Shown here: piece after piece, positions 35,735-45,564 of the stretch
Layout of the letters: every line of letters begins with the position of its first letter
Numbering within the stretch: the first letter of the stretch is position 1
Origin: Alkaliflexus imshenetskii DSM 15055
GTDB lineage: Bacteria; Bacteroidota; Bacteroidia; Bacteroidales; Marinilabiliaceae
Direction of reading: 5' to 3'
Assembly (NCBI RefSeq): GCF_000517065.1
Contig: NZ_KI912105.1
Span: forward strand, 2,614,571-2,678,570
DNA length: 64,000 nt
Notes under the pieces: generated by a model
Database searches by the model: none
Seen by the model: only the letters and a program-made list of their open reading frames with translations
Told to the model about the DNA's origin: nothing
Position numbers and translations under genes: made by a program

Positions 35735-36454
35735 ATGACAAAGTTAAGTGTAAACATAAATAAAATCGCCACATTACGCAATTCCCGCGGAGGAAATATT
35801 CCCGATGTAGTAAAAGCTGCAGTGGATGTTCAGTTGTTTGGTGCCGATGGTGTGACAGTGCACCCCCGTCCCGATGAACGTCACATTCGCCGAAAAGATG
35901 TTTTTGACATCCGAGGGGTTATTACCACTGAGTTTAACATTGAAGGGTATCCTTCCCCGGAGTTTATTCAGCTGGTGAAGAATGTTAAGCCGCATCAGGT
36001 GACGCTTGTGCCTGATCCGCCTGAAGCCATCACATCAAATGCCGGTTGGGATACAATTACCAACTTGTCGTTTCTGAAGGATGTAATTGCCGAATTTAAA
36101 GAGTATGGCATTCGTACCAGTATCTTTATTGATACAACTCCGGAATTTATTGCAAATGCCGTGGAAACAGGTACCGATAGAGTTGAACTTTACACCGAGC
36201 CTTATGCTACGGGTTTTGTGAAGGATCCTGAAATGGCCATTGCTCCTTTTGTGGAAGCGGCCAATCTGGCTCATAAGGCTGGACTTAAAATTAACGCAGG
36301 CCATGACTTAAACTTGCAGAATCTGAAGTTTTTCAATGAGCGAATCCCTTTTCTGAAAGAGGTTTCCATTGGTCATGCCCTTATCGCCGACGCGCTATAC
36401 ATAGGTCTGGAAAAGACCATCTCAATGTATAAAAATCAGCTGGTAAAAGGTTAA
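35735..36454 (+). CDS. pdxJ: Pyridoxine 5'-phosphate synthase
   Basis: PdxJ condenses 3-amino-1-hydroxyacetone phosphate and DXP to PNP, the last ring-forming step of vitamin B6 synthesis. 239 residues as usual. [17 protein letters not shown] (substrate site), [21 protein letters not shown] and the C-terminal [19 protein letters not shown] are the signatures. A TAACTTTG at 35620-35627 could be its -7 element but has no -33. A hydrolase gene follows after three bases. Confidence 0.96.
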   Translation: MTKLSVNINKIATLRNSRGGNIPDVVKAAVDVQLFGADGVTVHPRPDERHIRRKDVFDIRGVITTEFNIEGYPSPEFIQLVKNVKPHQVTLVPDPPEAITSNAGWDTITNLSFLKDVIAEFKEYGIRTSIFIDTTPEFIANAVETGTDRVELYTEPYATGFVKDPEMAIAPFVEAANLAHKAGLKINAGHDLNLQNLKFFNERIPFLKEVSIGHALIADALYIGLEKTISMYKNQLVKG

Positions 36455-36457
36455 GCA

Positions 36458-37255
36458 ATGGAGTTGTTTGGCAGGGAGACCGGCAAAGGGGAGCGTACGG
36501 TTGTAATTGTACATGGTCTATACGGAGCTTCAGACAATTGGATGTCCATAGCATCGAGATTGGAGAACAGTTTCCGCGTTTTATTGCCCGACTTACGAAA
36601 CCATGGGCGAAGTTTCCATCATCCTGAGCACAACTATGAGGTTATGGCAGCTGATTTACTTCATTTTATCAGCAGCAGAACCAGTGAAAAGGTAGTTTTG
36701 TTGGGGCATTCCATGGGTGGGAAAGTGGCCATGCGTCTTGCGTTGGAACATCCGCAAATGGTTGAACAATTGGTAGTAGTAGATATTGCGCCTAAGGATT
36801 ATGGCCGCTTCACTAATTATGGTGAAGTAACCAATGATCATGAACTTATTTTAAAAACTTTAATTGCGCTTCATCCAGAGAATTTCGATAGCCGAACGGA
36901 TATGGATGAAGCACTGAAATCTCAGTTTAAAAGTAAGCAGTTGCGGCAATTCTTGCTAAAGAATGTGAAGCGTTCAGCCGATGGTAAATACCAATGGCAA
37001 CTAAACTTAGAGACCCTCCTTGAAAACCTTGAGGAGATTATGGATGGCTTTTCAAGTATGACAACAAGTGCACGCGATTTGCCAACACTCTTTATCAGAG
37101 GCGATAAATCACCCTATGTGAGAGACGAGGATGTGTTGCCCATTTCGAGGTTTTTTCCGAAAAATCAGGTTGTTACAATTCCGGATGCCGGACACTGGGT
37201 TCATGCCGAGCAGCAAGAGCTTTTTTTAAAAACGCTCTTGTATTTTATCGAATAA
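36458..37255 (+). CDS. Alpha/beta hydrolase (YbfF-like esterase)
   Basis: 265 residues with the alpha/beta fold: HGLYGASDNWMSIASRL, LPDLRNHGRS, then VVLLGHSMGGKVAMRLAL with the nucleophile Ser, and a C-terminal PDAGHWVHAEQ containing the catalytic His. The family esterase YbfF hydrolyses acyl-CoA or small esters in the cytoplasm. It starts three bases after pdxJ and is probably in the same operon; a link to B6 is not apparent. Confidence 0.88.
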   Translation: MELFGRETGKGERTVVIVHGLYGASDNWMSIASRLENSFRVLLPDLRNHGRSFHHPEHNYEVMAADLLHFISSRTSEKVVLLGHSMGGKVAMRLALEHPQMVEQLVVVDIAPKDYGRFTNYGEVTNDHELILKTLIALHPENFDSRTDMDEALKSQFKSKQLRQFLLKNVKRSADGKYQWQLNLETLLENLEEIMDGFSSMTTSARDLPTLFIRGDKSPYVRDEDVLPISRFFPKNQVVTIPDAGHWVHAEQQELFLKTLLYFIE

Positions 37256-37349
37256 CTTTGGGTTTTTGGTGTCATTTTGTTAATTCAAAGGGTGGTTTTG
37301 CTTATACCTTTGATAAAAATCACTAATTTTGCAGGCAATATTATAAGTT

Positions 37350-38219
37350 ATGAGTAAAAATCACAGCGAAACAGCTATCATTCGGATACATTGCCCGGAT
37401 CAACGGGGAATAGTGGCCCGGGTAACTGATTTTATCCATCGCAACAATGGAAATATTGTGGCACTGGATCAGCATACCGACCGCGATGAAAAGCGTTTTT
37501 TTATGCGTGTTGAATGGGAACTTGATGGTTTTGAAATTGCCCGTGATCAAATTGAGCCTGCCTTTGAGTTTGCCATTGCCACGCCATGTAAGATGACCTG
37601 GAAACTCCATTTCTCTGATAAAACACCAAGGATGGCCATCTTCGTATCTAAAATGGCACACTGTCTTTATGATATTCTGGCTCGATACCAAAGTGGAGAG
37701 TTAAATGTTGAAATTCCACTGATAATCAGTAACCACAAAGATTTGGAAGATGTGGTAGGTAAATTCGGAATTAAATTTGTCTATGTTCCCATCACATCTG
37801 CCAACAAGGATGAACAAGAGAAGATGGAACTGGAAATACTGAAGGAGCATCAGATTGATTTCATAGTGCTTGCCCGGTATATGCAAATATTGTCTCACGA
37901 TTTTGTAGAGCACTATCCTGAACGCATCATCAACATACATCACTCATTTTTGCCGGCTTTTGTAGGTGCAAAACCTTATCATGCGGCGCACACCCGGGGG
38001 GTTAAAATTATTGGTGCAACCAGCCACTATGTTACTTCTGATTTAGATGCGGGTCCAATTATAGAACAGGATGTGTCGCGTATCAGTCACCACGACAGCG
38101 TTGAAAGGTTGGTGCAGAAAGGTCGTGACATTGAAAAAATAGTGCTCTCACGTGCAGTGATGGCACACGTGGAGCGAAAAACACTCGTGTATAAAAACCG
38201 GACGGTGATTTTTCAATAG
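37350..38219 (+). CDS. purU: Formyltetrahydrofolate deformylase
   Basis: 289 residues. The N-terminal about 80 form an ACT domain (IRIHCPDQRGIVARVTDFIHRNNGNI), followed by the formyltransferase-like domain with INIHHSFLPAFVGAKPYHAAHTRGVKIIGATSHYV and LDAGPIIEQD; Asn, His and Asp of the active site are all present. It hydrolyses 10-formyl-THF to THF and formate. Possible -7 boxes (TACCTTTG 37305-37312, TAATTTTG 37324-37331) lie just upstream. hisH follows by 39 bases. Confidence 0.94.
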   Translation: MSKNHSETAIIRIHCPDQRGIVARVTDFIHRNNGNIVALDQHTDRDEKRFFMRVEWELDGFEIARDQIEPAFEFAIATPCKMTWKLHFSDKTPRMAIFVSKMAHCLYDILARYQSGELNVEIPLIISNHKDLEDVVGKFGIKFVYVPITSANKDEQEKMELEILKEHQIDFIVLARYMQILSHDFVEHYPERIINIHHSFLPAFVGAKPYHAAHTRGVKIIGATSHYVTSDLDAGPIIEQDVSRISHHDSVERLVQKGRDIEKIVLSRAVMAHVERKTLVYKNRTVIFQ

Positions 38220-38258
38220 AAGCAGAACCAACGTCCGGCGAAAGAATACAATAAAGAT

Positions 38259-38867
38259 ATGGCTAAGCAAAATATTGTAATTATTAAGTATAACGCCGGA
38301 AACATCCGCTCAGTTAACAATGCCTTGTTACGTGTTGGGTACGATGCCGAAATTACGGCTGATCCGGAGAAAATCCGAAGTGCCGACAAGGTTATCTTTC
38401 CCGGGGTTGGTGAAGCGAGCACCACAATGCGATACCTTAACGACAGTGGACTGGCAGACATCATCGTTTCTTTGAAGCAGCCTGTGCTGGGTATCTGTTT
38501 GGGTATGCAGCTGATGGGGAGTTTCAGCGAAGAGGGTGGCGTGAAATGCCTTGGCGTTTTTAATGAAGAGGTACGGAAGTTTAAACTGCCGGACACCAAT
38601 TCCGACAATCTGAAAATCCCACACATGGGGTGGAACCGTATCTTTGATCTCAAAAGTGACCTTTTCGACGCTTCACTCGAAGGACAATACGTCTATTTTG
38701 TGCACAGTTATTATGTGGCGCATGGCGTGGATACGGCCGCTACTACCGATTATATCCTTAATTACAGTTCAGCCTTGCAAAAGGATAACTTTTTTGCCAC
38801 GCAGTTTCACCCTGAAAAGAGTGGTCCTGTGGGGCAGCGCATTCTCGAAAACTTTTTGAAGTTATAG
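38259..38867 (+). CDS. hisH: Imidazole glycerol phosphate synthase, glutaminase subunit
   Basis: HisH releases ammonia from glutamine and passes it to HisF. 202 residues. The catalytic triad is Cys80 (LGICLGMQLMG) and His184/Glu186 (QFHPEKSG). The early KYNAGNIRSVNNALLRVG is typical. Only the later his genes (H, A, F, IE) are present here, so the earlier pathway genes must lie elsewhere or have moved. Confidence 0.96.
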   Translation: MAKQNIVIIKYNAGNIRSVNNALLRVGYDAEITADPEKIRSADKVIFPGVGEASTTMRYLNDSGLADIIVSLKQPVLGICLGMQLMGSFSEEGGVKCLGVFNEEVRKFKLPDTNSDNLKIPHMGWNRIFDLKSDLFDASLEGQYVYFVHSYYVAHGVDTAATTDYILNYSSALQKDNFFATQFHPEKSGPVGQRILENFLKL

Positions 38868-38948
38868 GTTAATGATGGCTATTATATTTCATAACCAATT
38901 CTGATTTCGCTTCAAGCATCATCATTTTAATTTTTAAACAGCAAAGAT

Positions 38949-39686
38949 ATGTCCGGCATTCACAAAATTGAACTCATTCCTGCCATCGACCTCATTGATG
39001 GAAAATGTGTTCGATTGAGCAAAGGTGATTACGATACCAAGAAAGTATATAACGAGCATCCGCTGGAGGTTGCGCTTGAGTTTGAAGCGCATGGCATATC
39101 CCGCCTGCATCTTGTTGATTTGGATGGAGCAAAAGCCGGTCGTATCATTAACTATAAAACCCTTGAATCCATAGCAAAAAAAACAAATCTTATAATAGAT
39201 TTTGGAGGCGGATTAAAATCAGGTGATGATTTACGTATTGCTTTTGAGTGTGGTGCCCAGATGGTTACAGGAGGTAGTATTGCCGTAAAAAACAGGGAGG
39301 AGTTTTCAGGATGGATAGAGAAATACGGAGCAGAACGTATTATTCTGGGTTCTGATGTAAAAGATAGAAACATTGCCGTGTCGGGCTGGTTGGAAACTTC
39401 TGACCTCGAGTTGTTTGATTTCTTGCAGGGATATATTCAGCTGGGCATAACAAAAACCATCTGCACAGATATCAGCAAGGACGGAATGCTCCAGGGACCT
39501 TCATTAAGTCTTTATAAGGAGATTCTTGAGCGTTTCCCCGATTTATATCTCATTGCCAGTGGCGGAGTTAGCAGTTTAGCTGATATTGACGCCCTTCAAC
39601 AAGCCGGAGTACCAGCAGTAATTTTTGGAAAGGCGATTTACGAAGGTCGTATCACCTTAAAAAAGCTGGAAAAGATGGTCTTTTAG
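38949..39686 (+). CDS. hisA: Phosphoribosylformimino-5-aminoimidazole carboxamide ribotide isomerase
   Basis: HisA catalyses the Amadori rearrangement in histidine synthesis. 245 residues, TIM barrel. [19 protein letters not shown] contains the N-terminal catalytic Asp; [23 protein letters not shown] and [17 protein letters not shown] give the second catalytic Asp and the phosphate site. Eighty-one bases follow hisH; 264 bases precede hisF. Confidence 0.96.
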   Translation: MSGIHKIELIPAIDLIDGKCVRLSKGDYDTKKVYNEHPLEVALEFEAHGISRLHLVDLDGAKAGRIINYKTLESIAKKTNLIIDFGGGLKSGDDLRIAFECGAQMVTGGSIAVKNREEFSGWIEKYGAERIILGSDVKDRNIAVSGWLETSDLELFDFLQGYIQLGITKTICTDISKDGMLQGPSLSLYKEILERFPDLYLIASGGVSSLADIDALQQAGVPAVIFGKAIYEGRITLKKLEKMVF

Positions 39687-39763
39687 CAATTTTCTGAAAA
39701 ACTTTTTATCTTTCACGACATTATTATTTTAATCAGACCTAATTCATGCAGTTGTAAATTATA

Positions 39764-39842
39764 ATGAACCAGAGTGAAACTTAAACCTGTGTAGCTAAAG
39801 AGTTAGAAAGTATAGGTTTTTACAGCATTTTCCGTGGTTCAT
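39764..39842 (+). other. Nested inverted repeats between hisA and hisF
   Basis: Outer arms ATGAACCA (39764-39771) and TGGTTCAT (39835-39842), middle arms AAACCT (39783-39788) and AGGTTT (39814-39819), inner arms CTAA/TTAG. They nest to a single long stem-loop in the transcript. No ORF is present. Could be a processing site or leader of hisF; no known RNA family recognised. Confidence 0.4.
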
Positions 39843-39950
39843 AGTTTTCATATTCCATTGGCTCAACAAAGTGTAAGGTTTTCCTTCGTTCTTAATACAA
39901 TGACTTAGCGTCAATACCATAGCAGTATTTATATTAATAGCTTCTGAATC

Positions 39951-40709
39951 ATGTTAGCAAAACGAATTATTCCTTGTTTAGATATCAAAGACGGCATGAC
40001 TGTTAAGGGGGTGAAGTTTGTGGAACTTAAGACCGTGGGCGACCCGGTTGAACTGGCTTCCGCCTATGCCGATCAAGGTGCCGATGAGTTGGTATTTCTT
40101 GATATTACCGCGTCTCATGAAGGAAGAAAAACTTTTGTGGAATTGGTTCATCGCATTGCGCGACATATCAATATCCCGTTTACAGTAGGTGGAGGTATCA
40201 GCGAACTTAAAGATGCTGAGGCCTTGCTAAACGCAGGAGCCGATAAAATTAGCATAAACTCTTCGGCTGTGCGTAATCCCCATTTGATTGATGAGATGGC
40301 CAAAAATTTTGGCAGTCAGTTTGTTGTTGTGGCCATCGATGCCAAAAAAGAGATGGATGGCAACGATTGGGCGGTCACAGTGAACGGGGGGCGCATATTT
40401 ACCGAAAAGCGCTTGTTCTCATGGGCAAAGGAGGCCGAGGAGCGCGGAGCCGGGGAGATTCTCTTTACCAGTATGGATCATGATGGGGTGAAGCAGGGTT
40501 TTGCCAACGATGCACTGGCAGAGCTAAGTCAGTCTCTCTCAATACCAATTATTGCATCCGGAGGTGCAGGCAACATGGCGCACTTTAAAGATGCATTTGT
40601 GCTGGGCAAGGCCGATGCTGCCCTGGCAGCCAGTGTGTTCCACTATAATGAAATTTCAGTGCCCGATTTAAAGCACTACTTGCGAAGTGAAGGCATCGTA
40701 GTGCGATAG
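39951..40709 (+). CDS. hisF: Imidazole glycerol phosphate synthase, cyclase subunit
   Basis: HisF forms IGP and AICAR using ammonia from HisH. 252 residues. [13 protein letters not shown] holds the catalytic Asp; [21 protein letters not shown] and the second Asp in [16 protein letters not shown] follow. A 264-base gap separates it from hisA, unusually long inside the otherwise tight block. Confidence 0.96.
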   Translation: MLAKRIIPCLDIKDGMTVKGVKFVELKTVGDPVELASAYADQGADELVFLDITASHEGRKTFVELVHRIARHINIPFTVGGGISELKDAEALLNAGADKISINSSAVRNPHLIDEMAKNFGSQFVVVAIDAKKEMDGNDWAVTVNGGRIFTEKRLFSWAKEAEERGAGEILFTSMDHDGVKQGFANDALAELSQSLSIPIIASGGAGNMAHFKDAFVLGKADAALAASVFHYNEISVPDLKHYLRSEGIVVR

Positions 40710-40738
40710 TTTGGCGAACCGTATAATACAAAATAGCG

Positions 40739-41338
40739 ATGAATATAGATTTTTCAAAATCACCTGACGGATTGTTGCCGGCTATAATTCAGGACAACAA
40801 TACCGCAAAAGTTTTAATGCTGGGTTATATGAATGCCGAGGCATTGGAGAAAACCAAAGTAGAAGGACGTGTTACTTTCTTTAGCCGTTCAAAAAAACGT
40901 TTGTGGACCAAAGGAGAAGAGTCAGGCAACTTTTTAAATGTTGTCTCAATGGCATCTGATTGTGATGCGGATACCATTCTCATAAAATGTGTACCTGTAG
41001 GGCCTACCTGTCACACCGGCGCCGACACGTGTTGGAATGAGCGTAACGATGTTGATGATATTTTGTTCCTCAAGCATTTACAGGATTTTATTGATAAGCG
41101 AAAAGCTGAAATGCCCGAGGGTTCCTATACCACATCGTTGTTTAATAAGGGCACACGTAAGATTACGCAAAAAGTGGGTGAAGAAGCAGTTGAAACCATT
41201 ATCGGCGCCATGGCAAACGATGATGAGAATTTTCTTTACGAAGGAGCCGATTTGCTTTACCACCTTATTGTGCTGCTCACGCACAAAGGGTATCGCTTAG
41301 AGGATCTTGCACGCGAACTGAAAAAGCGACATAAATAG
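40739..41338 (+). CDS. hisIE: Bifunctional phosphoribosyl-AMP cyclohydrolase / phosphoribosyl-ATP pyrophosphatase
   Basis: 199 residues. Residues about 1-105 are the HisI domain (VEGRVTFFSRSKKRLWTKGE, then CDADTILIKC and PTCHTGADTCW with zinc-binding Cys/His). Residues about 110-199 are HisE (KITQKVGEEAVETIIGAMAND, metal-binding Glu-rich helix). It carries out steps two and three of histidine synthesis in one protein. It is last in the block; a terminator follows. Confidence 0.96.
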   Translation: MNIDFSKSPDGLLPAIIQDNNTAKVLMLGYMNAEALEKTKVEGRVTFFSRSKKRLWTKGEESGNFLNVVSMASDCDADTILIKCVPVGPTCHTGADTCWNERNDVDDILFLKHLQDFIDKRKAEMPEGSYTTSLFNKGTRKITQKVGEEAVETIIGAMANDDENFLYEGADLLYHLIVLLTHKGYRLEDLARELKKRHK

Positions 41339-41376
41339 TGTGTTTTTACGAACAGCTTCGATTTAATAGGTTTTTT

Positions 41377-41411
41377 GCCGCTCAATACCAGGTTTTGGGC
41401 GGCTTTGTTTT
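41377..41411 (+). terminator. Terminator after hisIE
   Basis: GCCGCTC (41377-41383) pairs with GGGCGGC (41397-41403) with one G-U pair, followed by TTTGTTTTGTT. Confidence 0.65.
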
Positions 41412-41464
41412 GTTATATAACCAGAGGGAGTGCAAAAATAATATAGCCGAAAGCAAAATATTCA

Positions 41465-41496
41465 TTTGGGATAGGTTAATTGAAACAATATCTTTG
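41465..41496 (+). promoter_or_regulatory. Promoter of the xylan-utilization unit
   Basis: TTTG at 41465-41468, 20-base spacing, TATCTTTG at 41489-41496: an exact match to the Bacteroidetes promoter. The leader to the transporter ATG is about 270 bases. Confidence 0.75.
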
Positions 41497-41572
41497 TCAT
41501 TTAGCATTTATTGATAATTTTTAGTTAAAATTCTCTGACGAATTATCTTTTTTGCTAAATTGCCAAACGAAA

Positions 41573-41661
41573 CGCATAGCTTGAGTTTATGCGAAAAGAC
41601 AATTTTTGTTGTGTAATCGATTGATTTAACCCGGTTCTGGTGCTGGAATCCGGGTGTTTTT
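41573..41661 (+). promoter_or_regulatory. Structured leader with terminator-like hairpin
   Basis: Hairpin CGCATA/TATGCG (41573-41578/41588-41593), then ACCCGG/CCGGGT (41629-41634/41650-41655) extended by TTC/GAA and followed by GTTTTT. The second looks like an intrinsic terminator within the leader, so attenuation of the xylan unit is possible. A second -7-like TAATTTTG (41741-41748) downstream could start a short transcript past it. Confidence 0.5.
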
Positions 41662-41771
41662 AGAAGCTTGAGCCTGCATAGAACAGAATAGACCTAGTGC
41701 CGGCAAATTGTTGAGATGTAGTGCTTTGTAATTATGTGTTTAATTTTGGTTATAATACTAACATTATTTGT

Positions 41772-43262
41772 ATGAGTAACAGTTCACAAAAACTTTCAGT
41801 TCTCGAAAAAGTTGGCTATAGCTTGGGTGACTTGGCTGCCAACCTGATTTTTCAGACTTTGATGACTTTTCTGGCCTATTTCTACACCGATGTGTACAAA
41901 ATTCCGGCCGATGTAGCATCTCTTATTATCTTTTTAGGAGGTATGATAGGCGCCTTCTTCAATCCGGTGATGGGTATTATTGCCGACCGTACAAGCACAC
42001 GCTGGGGAAAATTCCGCCCCTGGATTCTGTGGACTTCCATTCCTTTTGGTGTTGTGGCCTTGTTAGCCTTCAGTACGCCAAACTTTGGTCCGTCCGGAAA
42101 AATTGCCTATGCAATGATAACCTATGTGTTGTTGGTGCTCGTTTATTCTGCCAATAACCTGCCTTATGCCGCACTTAGCGGAGTTATCACCGGCGATATG
42201 AAACAGCGTAACAGCCTATCGGCTTACAGGTTTACCGCAGTTACAATTGCTCAGTTTATTGTACAGGTGATTCTTTTACCACTGGTGCTTATCCTTGGCG
42301 ACGGTGACCGCGCTGTTGGATTTGAAAATGTAATGGGCATTTTTGCCGGAGTAGGTATATTGTTCTTTATCATTACCTTCTTAACTACCAAAGAGCGTAT
42401 TTCGCCACCGGCTGAACAGAAAACCTCTGTTAAACAAGATTTGTCCGACCTGGTGAAAAACCGCCCATGGATTGTGATGCTTACCGTAACTGTTTTTATT
42501 TTCATCACATTGGCGCTTAAAGGTGGTATTTATATCTACTATTTCGAGAACTACCTGAGCGAACCACATCTTGCCGAATTCCTTGTTTCAATCGGATTTG
42601 TTGGCTTTATCGATGGTTTGAACAACTTGTTGACTAGCATGGGAATGGTTGGATTTGTCTGGCCAGAGGATCCCGCCTCTTCAGGTTTTAGTTTGTTCAA
42701 TGCCGGCGGTATCATCATGATGATTATTGCCATTGCACTGTCAAAACCTATTGCTGACAAATACGGAAAAAGAGACCTCTTTATTCTGGCGCTTTCGCTT
42801 TCTGCAATAGCTCAGCTTATGTTCTTTTTTATCTCCCCCGACAAAATTGGTCTGGTATTTATCACGCAGATAGTTCATGGTTTCTTCTATGGATTGACCA
42901 TCCCATTGCTTTGGGCTATGATTGCTGATGTGGCCGACTTTTCCGAATGGAAAAACAACCGCCGCGCCACTGCCATTGTTTTCTCTGCCATGATTTTTGG
43001 ATTAAAAGCCGGATTAAGCGTGGGAGGTGCTTTGGTTGCGTTGATTCTTTCTTTCTATGGTTATGACCCACTCCTTGATGAGCAGGGACAGTCCGCAATC
43101 AATGGCATATTGATGACAATAAGCGTTTATCCTGCCATTACTTTCTTTATTGCTGTTGGTAGTTTATTCTTCTATGAGATTAATAAATCGATGGAGAATA
43201 TGCTCGAGAAAGAACTTGGAGAGCGCAGAAAACCAATCAATCCCATTGTTGAATCAGAATAA
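41772..43262 (+). CDS. MFS transporter of the GPH family (glycoside/pentoside-cation symporter)
   Basis: The start at 41772 (MSNSSQKLSVLEKVGYSLGDLAANLIF) gives 496 residues; the longer frame has no support. About 12 transmembrane helices, with GPH signatures VGYSLGDLAANL, FFNPVMGIIADRTSTRWGKFRPW and the later ADVADFSEWKNNRRAT. It probably imports xylo-oligosaccharides or xylose with a cation, since GH10 and GH43 enzymes follow at once. No SusC/SusD pair is seen here. The substrate is inferred from context. Confidence 0.9.
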   Translation: MSNSSQKLSVLEKVGYSLGDLAANLIFQTLMTFLAYFYTDVYKIPADVASLIIFLGGMIGAFFNPVMGIIADRTSTRWGKFRPWILWTSIPFGVVALLAFSTPNFGPSGKIAYAMITYVLLVLVYSANNLPYAALSGVITGDMKQRNSLSAYRFTAVTIAQFIVQVILLPLVLILGDGDRAVGFENVMGIFAGVGILFFIITFLTTKERISPPAEQKTSVKQDLSDLVKNRPWIVMLTVTVFIFITLALKGGIYIYYFENYLSEPHLAEFLVSIGFVGFIDGLNNLLTSMGMVGFVWPEDPASSGFSLFNAGGIIMMIIAIALSKPIADKYGKRDLFILALSLSAIAQLMFFFISPDKIGLVFITQIVHGFFYGLTIPLLWAMIADVADFSEWKNNRRATAIVFSAMIFGLKAGLSVGGALVALILSFYGYDPLLDEQGQSAINGILMTISVYPAITFFIAVGSLFFYEINKSMENMLEKELGERRKPINPIVESE

Positions 43263-43291
43263 GTTGAACAATTATTTTTAATAATTAGATT

Positions 43292-44416
43292 ATGAGTTTA
43301 GTAGGTAGAATTGGTTCTGTTGTTTTGGCAGGTGCACTTTTTGCATGCAGCGCGCCACAACAGAAGGAGGTGACATTAAAAGATGCGTTGAAGAACTATT
43401 TCTATATTGGCGCAGCCATTAACACAATACAGGTTGATGGTGAAGATCCTCAGGCCATAGCAGTTGTTGAGAAGCACTTTAACTCTGTTGTTGCTGAAAA
43501 TTGCATGAAAATGGAAAGTGTGCAACCAGAAGAGGGTGTGTTTGACTTTGCGGATGCCGACGCATTTGTGGCTTTTGGAGAGAAAAACAACATGAAGATT
43601 ATTGGCCATACACTGGTTTGGCATTCACAGGCACCCAAATGGTTGTTTGTGGACGACGAAGGAAATGATGTCTCCAGAGATGTGCTTATAGAGCGTTTGA
43701 GAACGCATATTTTCACCGTAGTTGAGCGCTACAAAGGACGTGTACATGGTTGGGATGTGGTGAATGAAGCCATTCTTGATGATGGTTCATGGCGCCCCAG
43801 CAAACTCTATCAAATTATTGGCCCTGAATTTGTTCAGATGGCTTTTGAATTTGCACATCAGGCTGACCCCGAGGCAGAATTGTATTACAACGATTACAAT
43901 GTGTCAACACCCGCTAAGCGTGATGGTATCTACAATATGGTAAAGGATCTGATTGACAATGGCGCACGTGTTGACGCTGTGGGGCTGCAAGGTCATTTGT
44001 CAATGGATACTCCAACTGTTGAAGCAAAAGAAGAAGCTATTCTTAAAATGGCAAGTCTTGGGGTTCAAACAATGATTACTGAGTTGGATATCACCGTTCT
44101 GCCATGGCCATCAAGAAGGCTTTCGGCAGAAGTGTCACTCAACTATGAATTGATGCCTGAGTATAACCCTTATCCTGAAGCGTTGCCCGACTCAGTTAAT
44201 CAAGCATTGAACGACAGATATGTAGATTTTTTCCGGATGTTTTTGAAGCATCATGACAAAATCGACCGCGTTACACTTTGGGGTGTGGACGATGGTCAAT
44301 CCTGGAGAAATGGATGGCCAATCAGAGGTCGTACCGACTATCCGCTGTTGTTTGATCGCGCTTATCAGCCAAAAGAGGCGGTTACTCGCATCATTGAGAT
44401 GGCTCAAAAGAAATAA
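43292..44416 (+). CDS. GH10 endo-beta-1,4-xylanase, lipoprotein
   Basis: 374 residues with a lipobox at LFAC19. Single GH10 catalytic domain (about 30-370): VVAENCMKMESVQPEEG, GHTLVWHSQAPKW, the acid/base Glu159 in WDVVNEA and the nucleophile Glu264 in ITELDIT. It cuts internal beta-1,4 bonds of xylan, probably anchored at the cell envelope. It lies 29 bases after the transporter and 28 before the GH43 enzyme, forming one operon. Confidence 0.95.
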   Translation: MSLVGRIGSVVLAGALFACSAPQQKEVTLKDALKNYFYIGAAINTIQVDGEDPQAIAVVEKHFNSVVAENCMKMESVQPEEGVFDFADADAFVAFGEKNNMKIIGHTLVWHSQAPKWLFVDDEGNDVSRDVLIERLRTHIFTVVERYKGRVHGWDVVNEAILDDGSWRPSKLYQIIGPEFVQMAFEFAHQADPEAELYYNDYNVSTPAKRDGIYNMVKDLIDNGARVDAVGLQGHLSMDTPTVEAKEEAILKMASLGVQTMITELDITVLPWPSRRLSAEVSLNYELMPEYNPYPEALPDSVNQALNDRYVDFFRMFLKHHDKIDRVTLWGVDDGQSWRNGWPIRGRTDYPLLFDRAYQPKEAVTRIIEMAQKK

Positions 44417-44444
44417 ATTGTATCATCATTAAAATATCAGGATT

Positions 44445-45410
44445 ATGATTAGAGGACATTTGGTTAAGGATATGTACATTGCCGACCCTGCTGTTCATGT
44501 GTTCAACGGACGCTTGTACATCTATCCTTCGCACGACATTGATGCAGGCATTCCTGAGAATGATCTGGGTGATCACTTCGACATGAGAGATTATCACGTT
44601 TTCTCAATGGACGATGTGGATGGTCCTATTACCGACCATGGCAAAGTGCTTGATGTGAAAGATATTCCTTGGGCCGGACGTCAGCTCTGGGATAGCGATG
44701 TAGCCTTTAAAAACGGAAAATATTATCTCTATTTCCCTTTAAAGGATAAAAACGACATTTTCCGCCTTGGGGTAGCCATTAGCGACAAGCCCGAGGGGCC
44801 ATTTATCCCTGAAGCCAATCCGATAAAAGGTAGTTATTCCATCGACCCTTGCTTGTTTCAGGACGATGACGGTACGCATTATATGTTTTTTGGCGGTTTG
44901 TGGGGTGGCCAGTTGCAGCGCTATCGTAACAACAAAGCCATAGAGTGTGGTCATGAGCCTGCCGACAATGAGCCTGCACTTTGTGCAAAAGTGGTGAAGA
45001 TGAGCGATGATATGCTCGATTTTAAAGAAGAACCACGCGACCTGGTTATTTTGGATGAGAACGGTAAGCCGTTGACAGCCGGAGATCATGATCGTCGCTT
45101 CTTTGAAGCCTCATGGATGCACAAATACAATGGCAAGTACTATTTTTCATACTCTACCGGAAATACCCACAAACTTTGCTACGCAATTGGTGACAACCCA
45201 TACGGGCCATTCACCTACAAAGGTGTGATTCTTAATCCGGTAATCGGTTGGACTACGCACCACGGTATTGTAGAGTTTAAAGATAAATGGTATCTCTTTT
45301 TCCACGATAGTCAGCCTTCCGGAAAAACCTGGTTAAGAAGCGTACGCTTTGCTGACCTCGTTCACCGTGCCGATGGTTCTATAGAAACAATAACCGTAGA
45401 TTATAAGTAG
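44445..45410 (+). CDS. GH43 family beta-xylosidase / alpha-L-arabinofuranosidase
   Basis: 321 residues without a signal peptide, so cytoplasmic. Five-bladed propeller with the GH43 acidic trio: Asp14 (YIADPAVH), Asp134 (SIDPCLF) and Glu221 (FFEASW). It would hydrolyse imported xylo-oligosaccharides or remove arabinose; which one cannot be read from the sequence. It is last in the operon, with a strong terminator after it. Confidence 0.92.
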   Translation: MIRGHLVKDMYIADPAVHVFNGRLYIYPSHDIDAGIPENDLGDHFDMRDYHVFSMDDVDGPITDHGKVLDVKDIPWAGRQLWDSDVAFKNGKYYLYFPLKDKNDIFRLGVAISDKPEGPFIPEANPIKGSYSIDPCLFQDDDGTHYMFFGGLWGGQLQRYRNNKAIECGHEPADNEPALCAKVVKMSDDMLDFKEEPRDLVILDENGKPLTAGDHDRRFFEASWMHKYNGKYYFSYSTGNTHKLCYAIGDNPYGPFTYKGVILNPVIGWTTHHGIVEFKDKWYLFFHDSQPSGKTWLRSVRFADLVHRADGSIETITVDYK

Positions 45411-45450
45411 AGATTTGTTAGTTTGCACTGTGTTTTAGGTTATACAGAAG

Positions 45451-45486
45451 AAAAGGCCTGCTTCCATTTGGATGCAGGCCTTTTTG
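45451..45486 (+). terminator. Terminator of the xylan unit
   Basis: AAAAGGCCTGC (45451-45461) pairs with GCAGGCCTTTT (45474-45484), followed by more T. Confidence 0.85.
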
Positions 45487-45564
45487 AAATTATGCCCCTG
45501 TAAGGTATGTGTATGGTGCATTCATCAACAAAACCCTTATCTTTATAACTTGAAATATCTGATT

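Noticed and set aside
38220..38258. His-codon attenuator before hisH
   Set aside because: The gap is only 39 bases, and no His-rich leader ORF or terminator is present.
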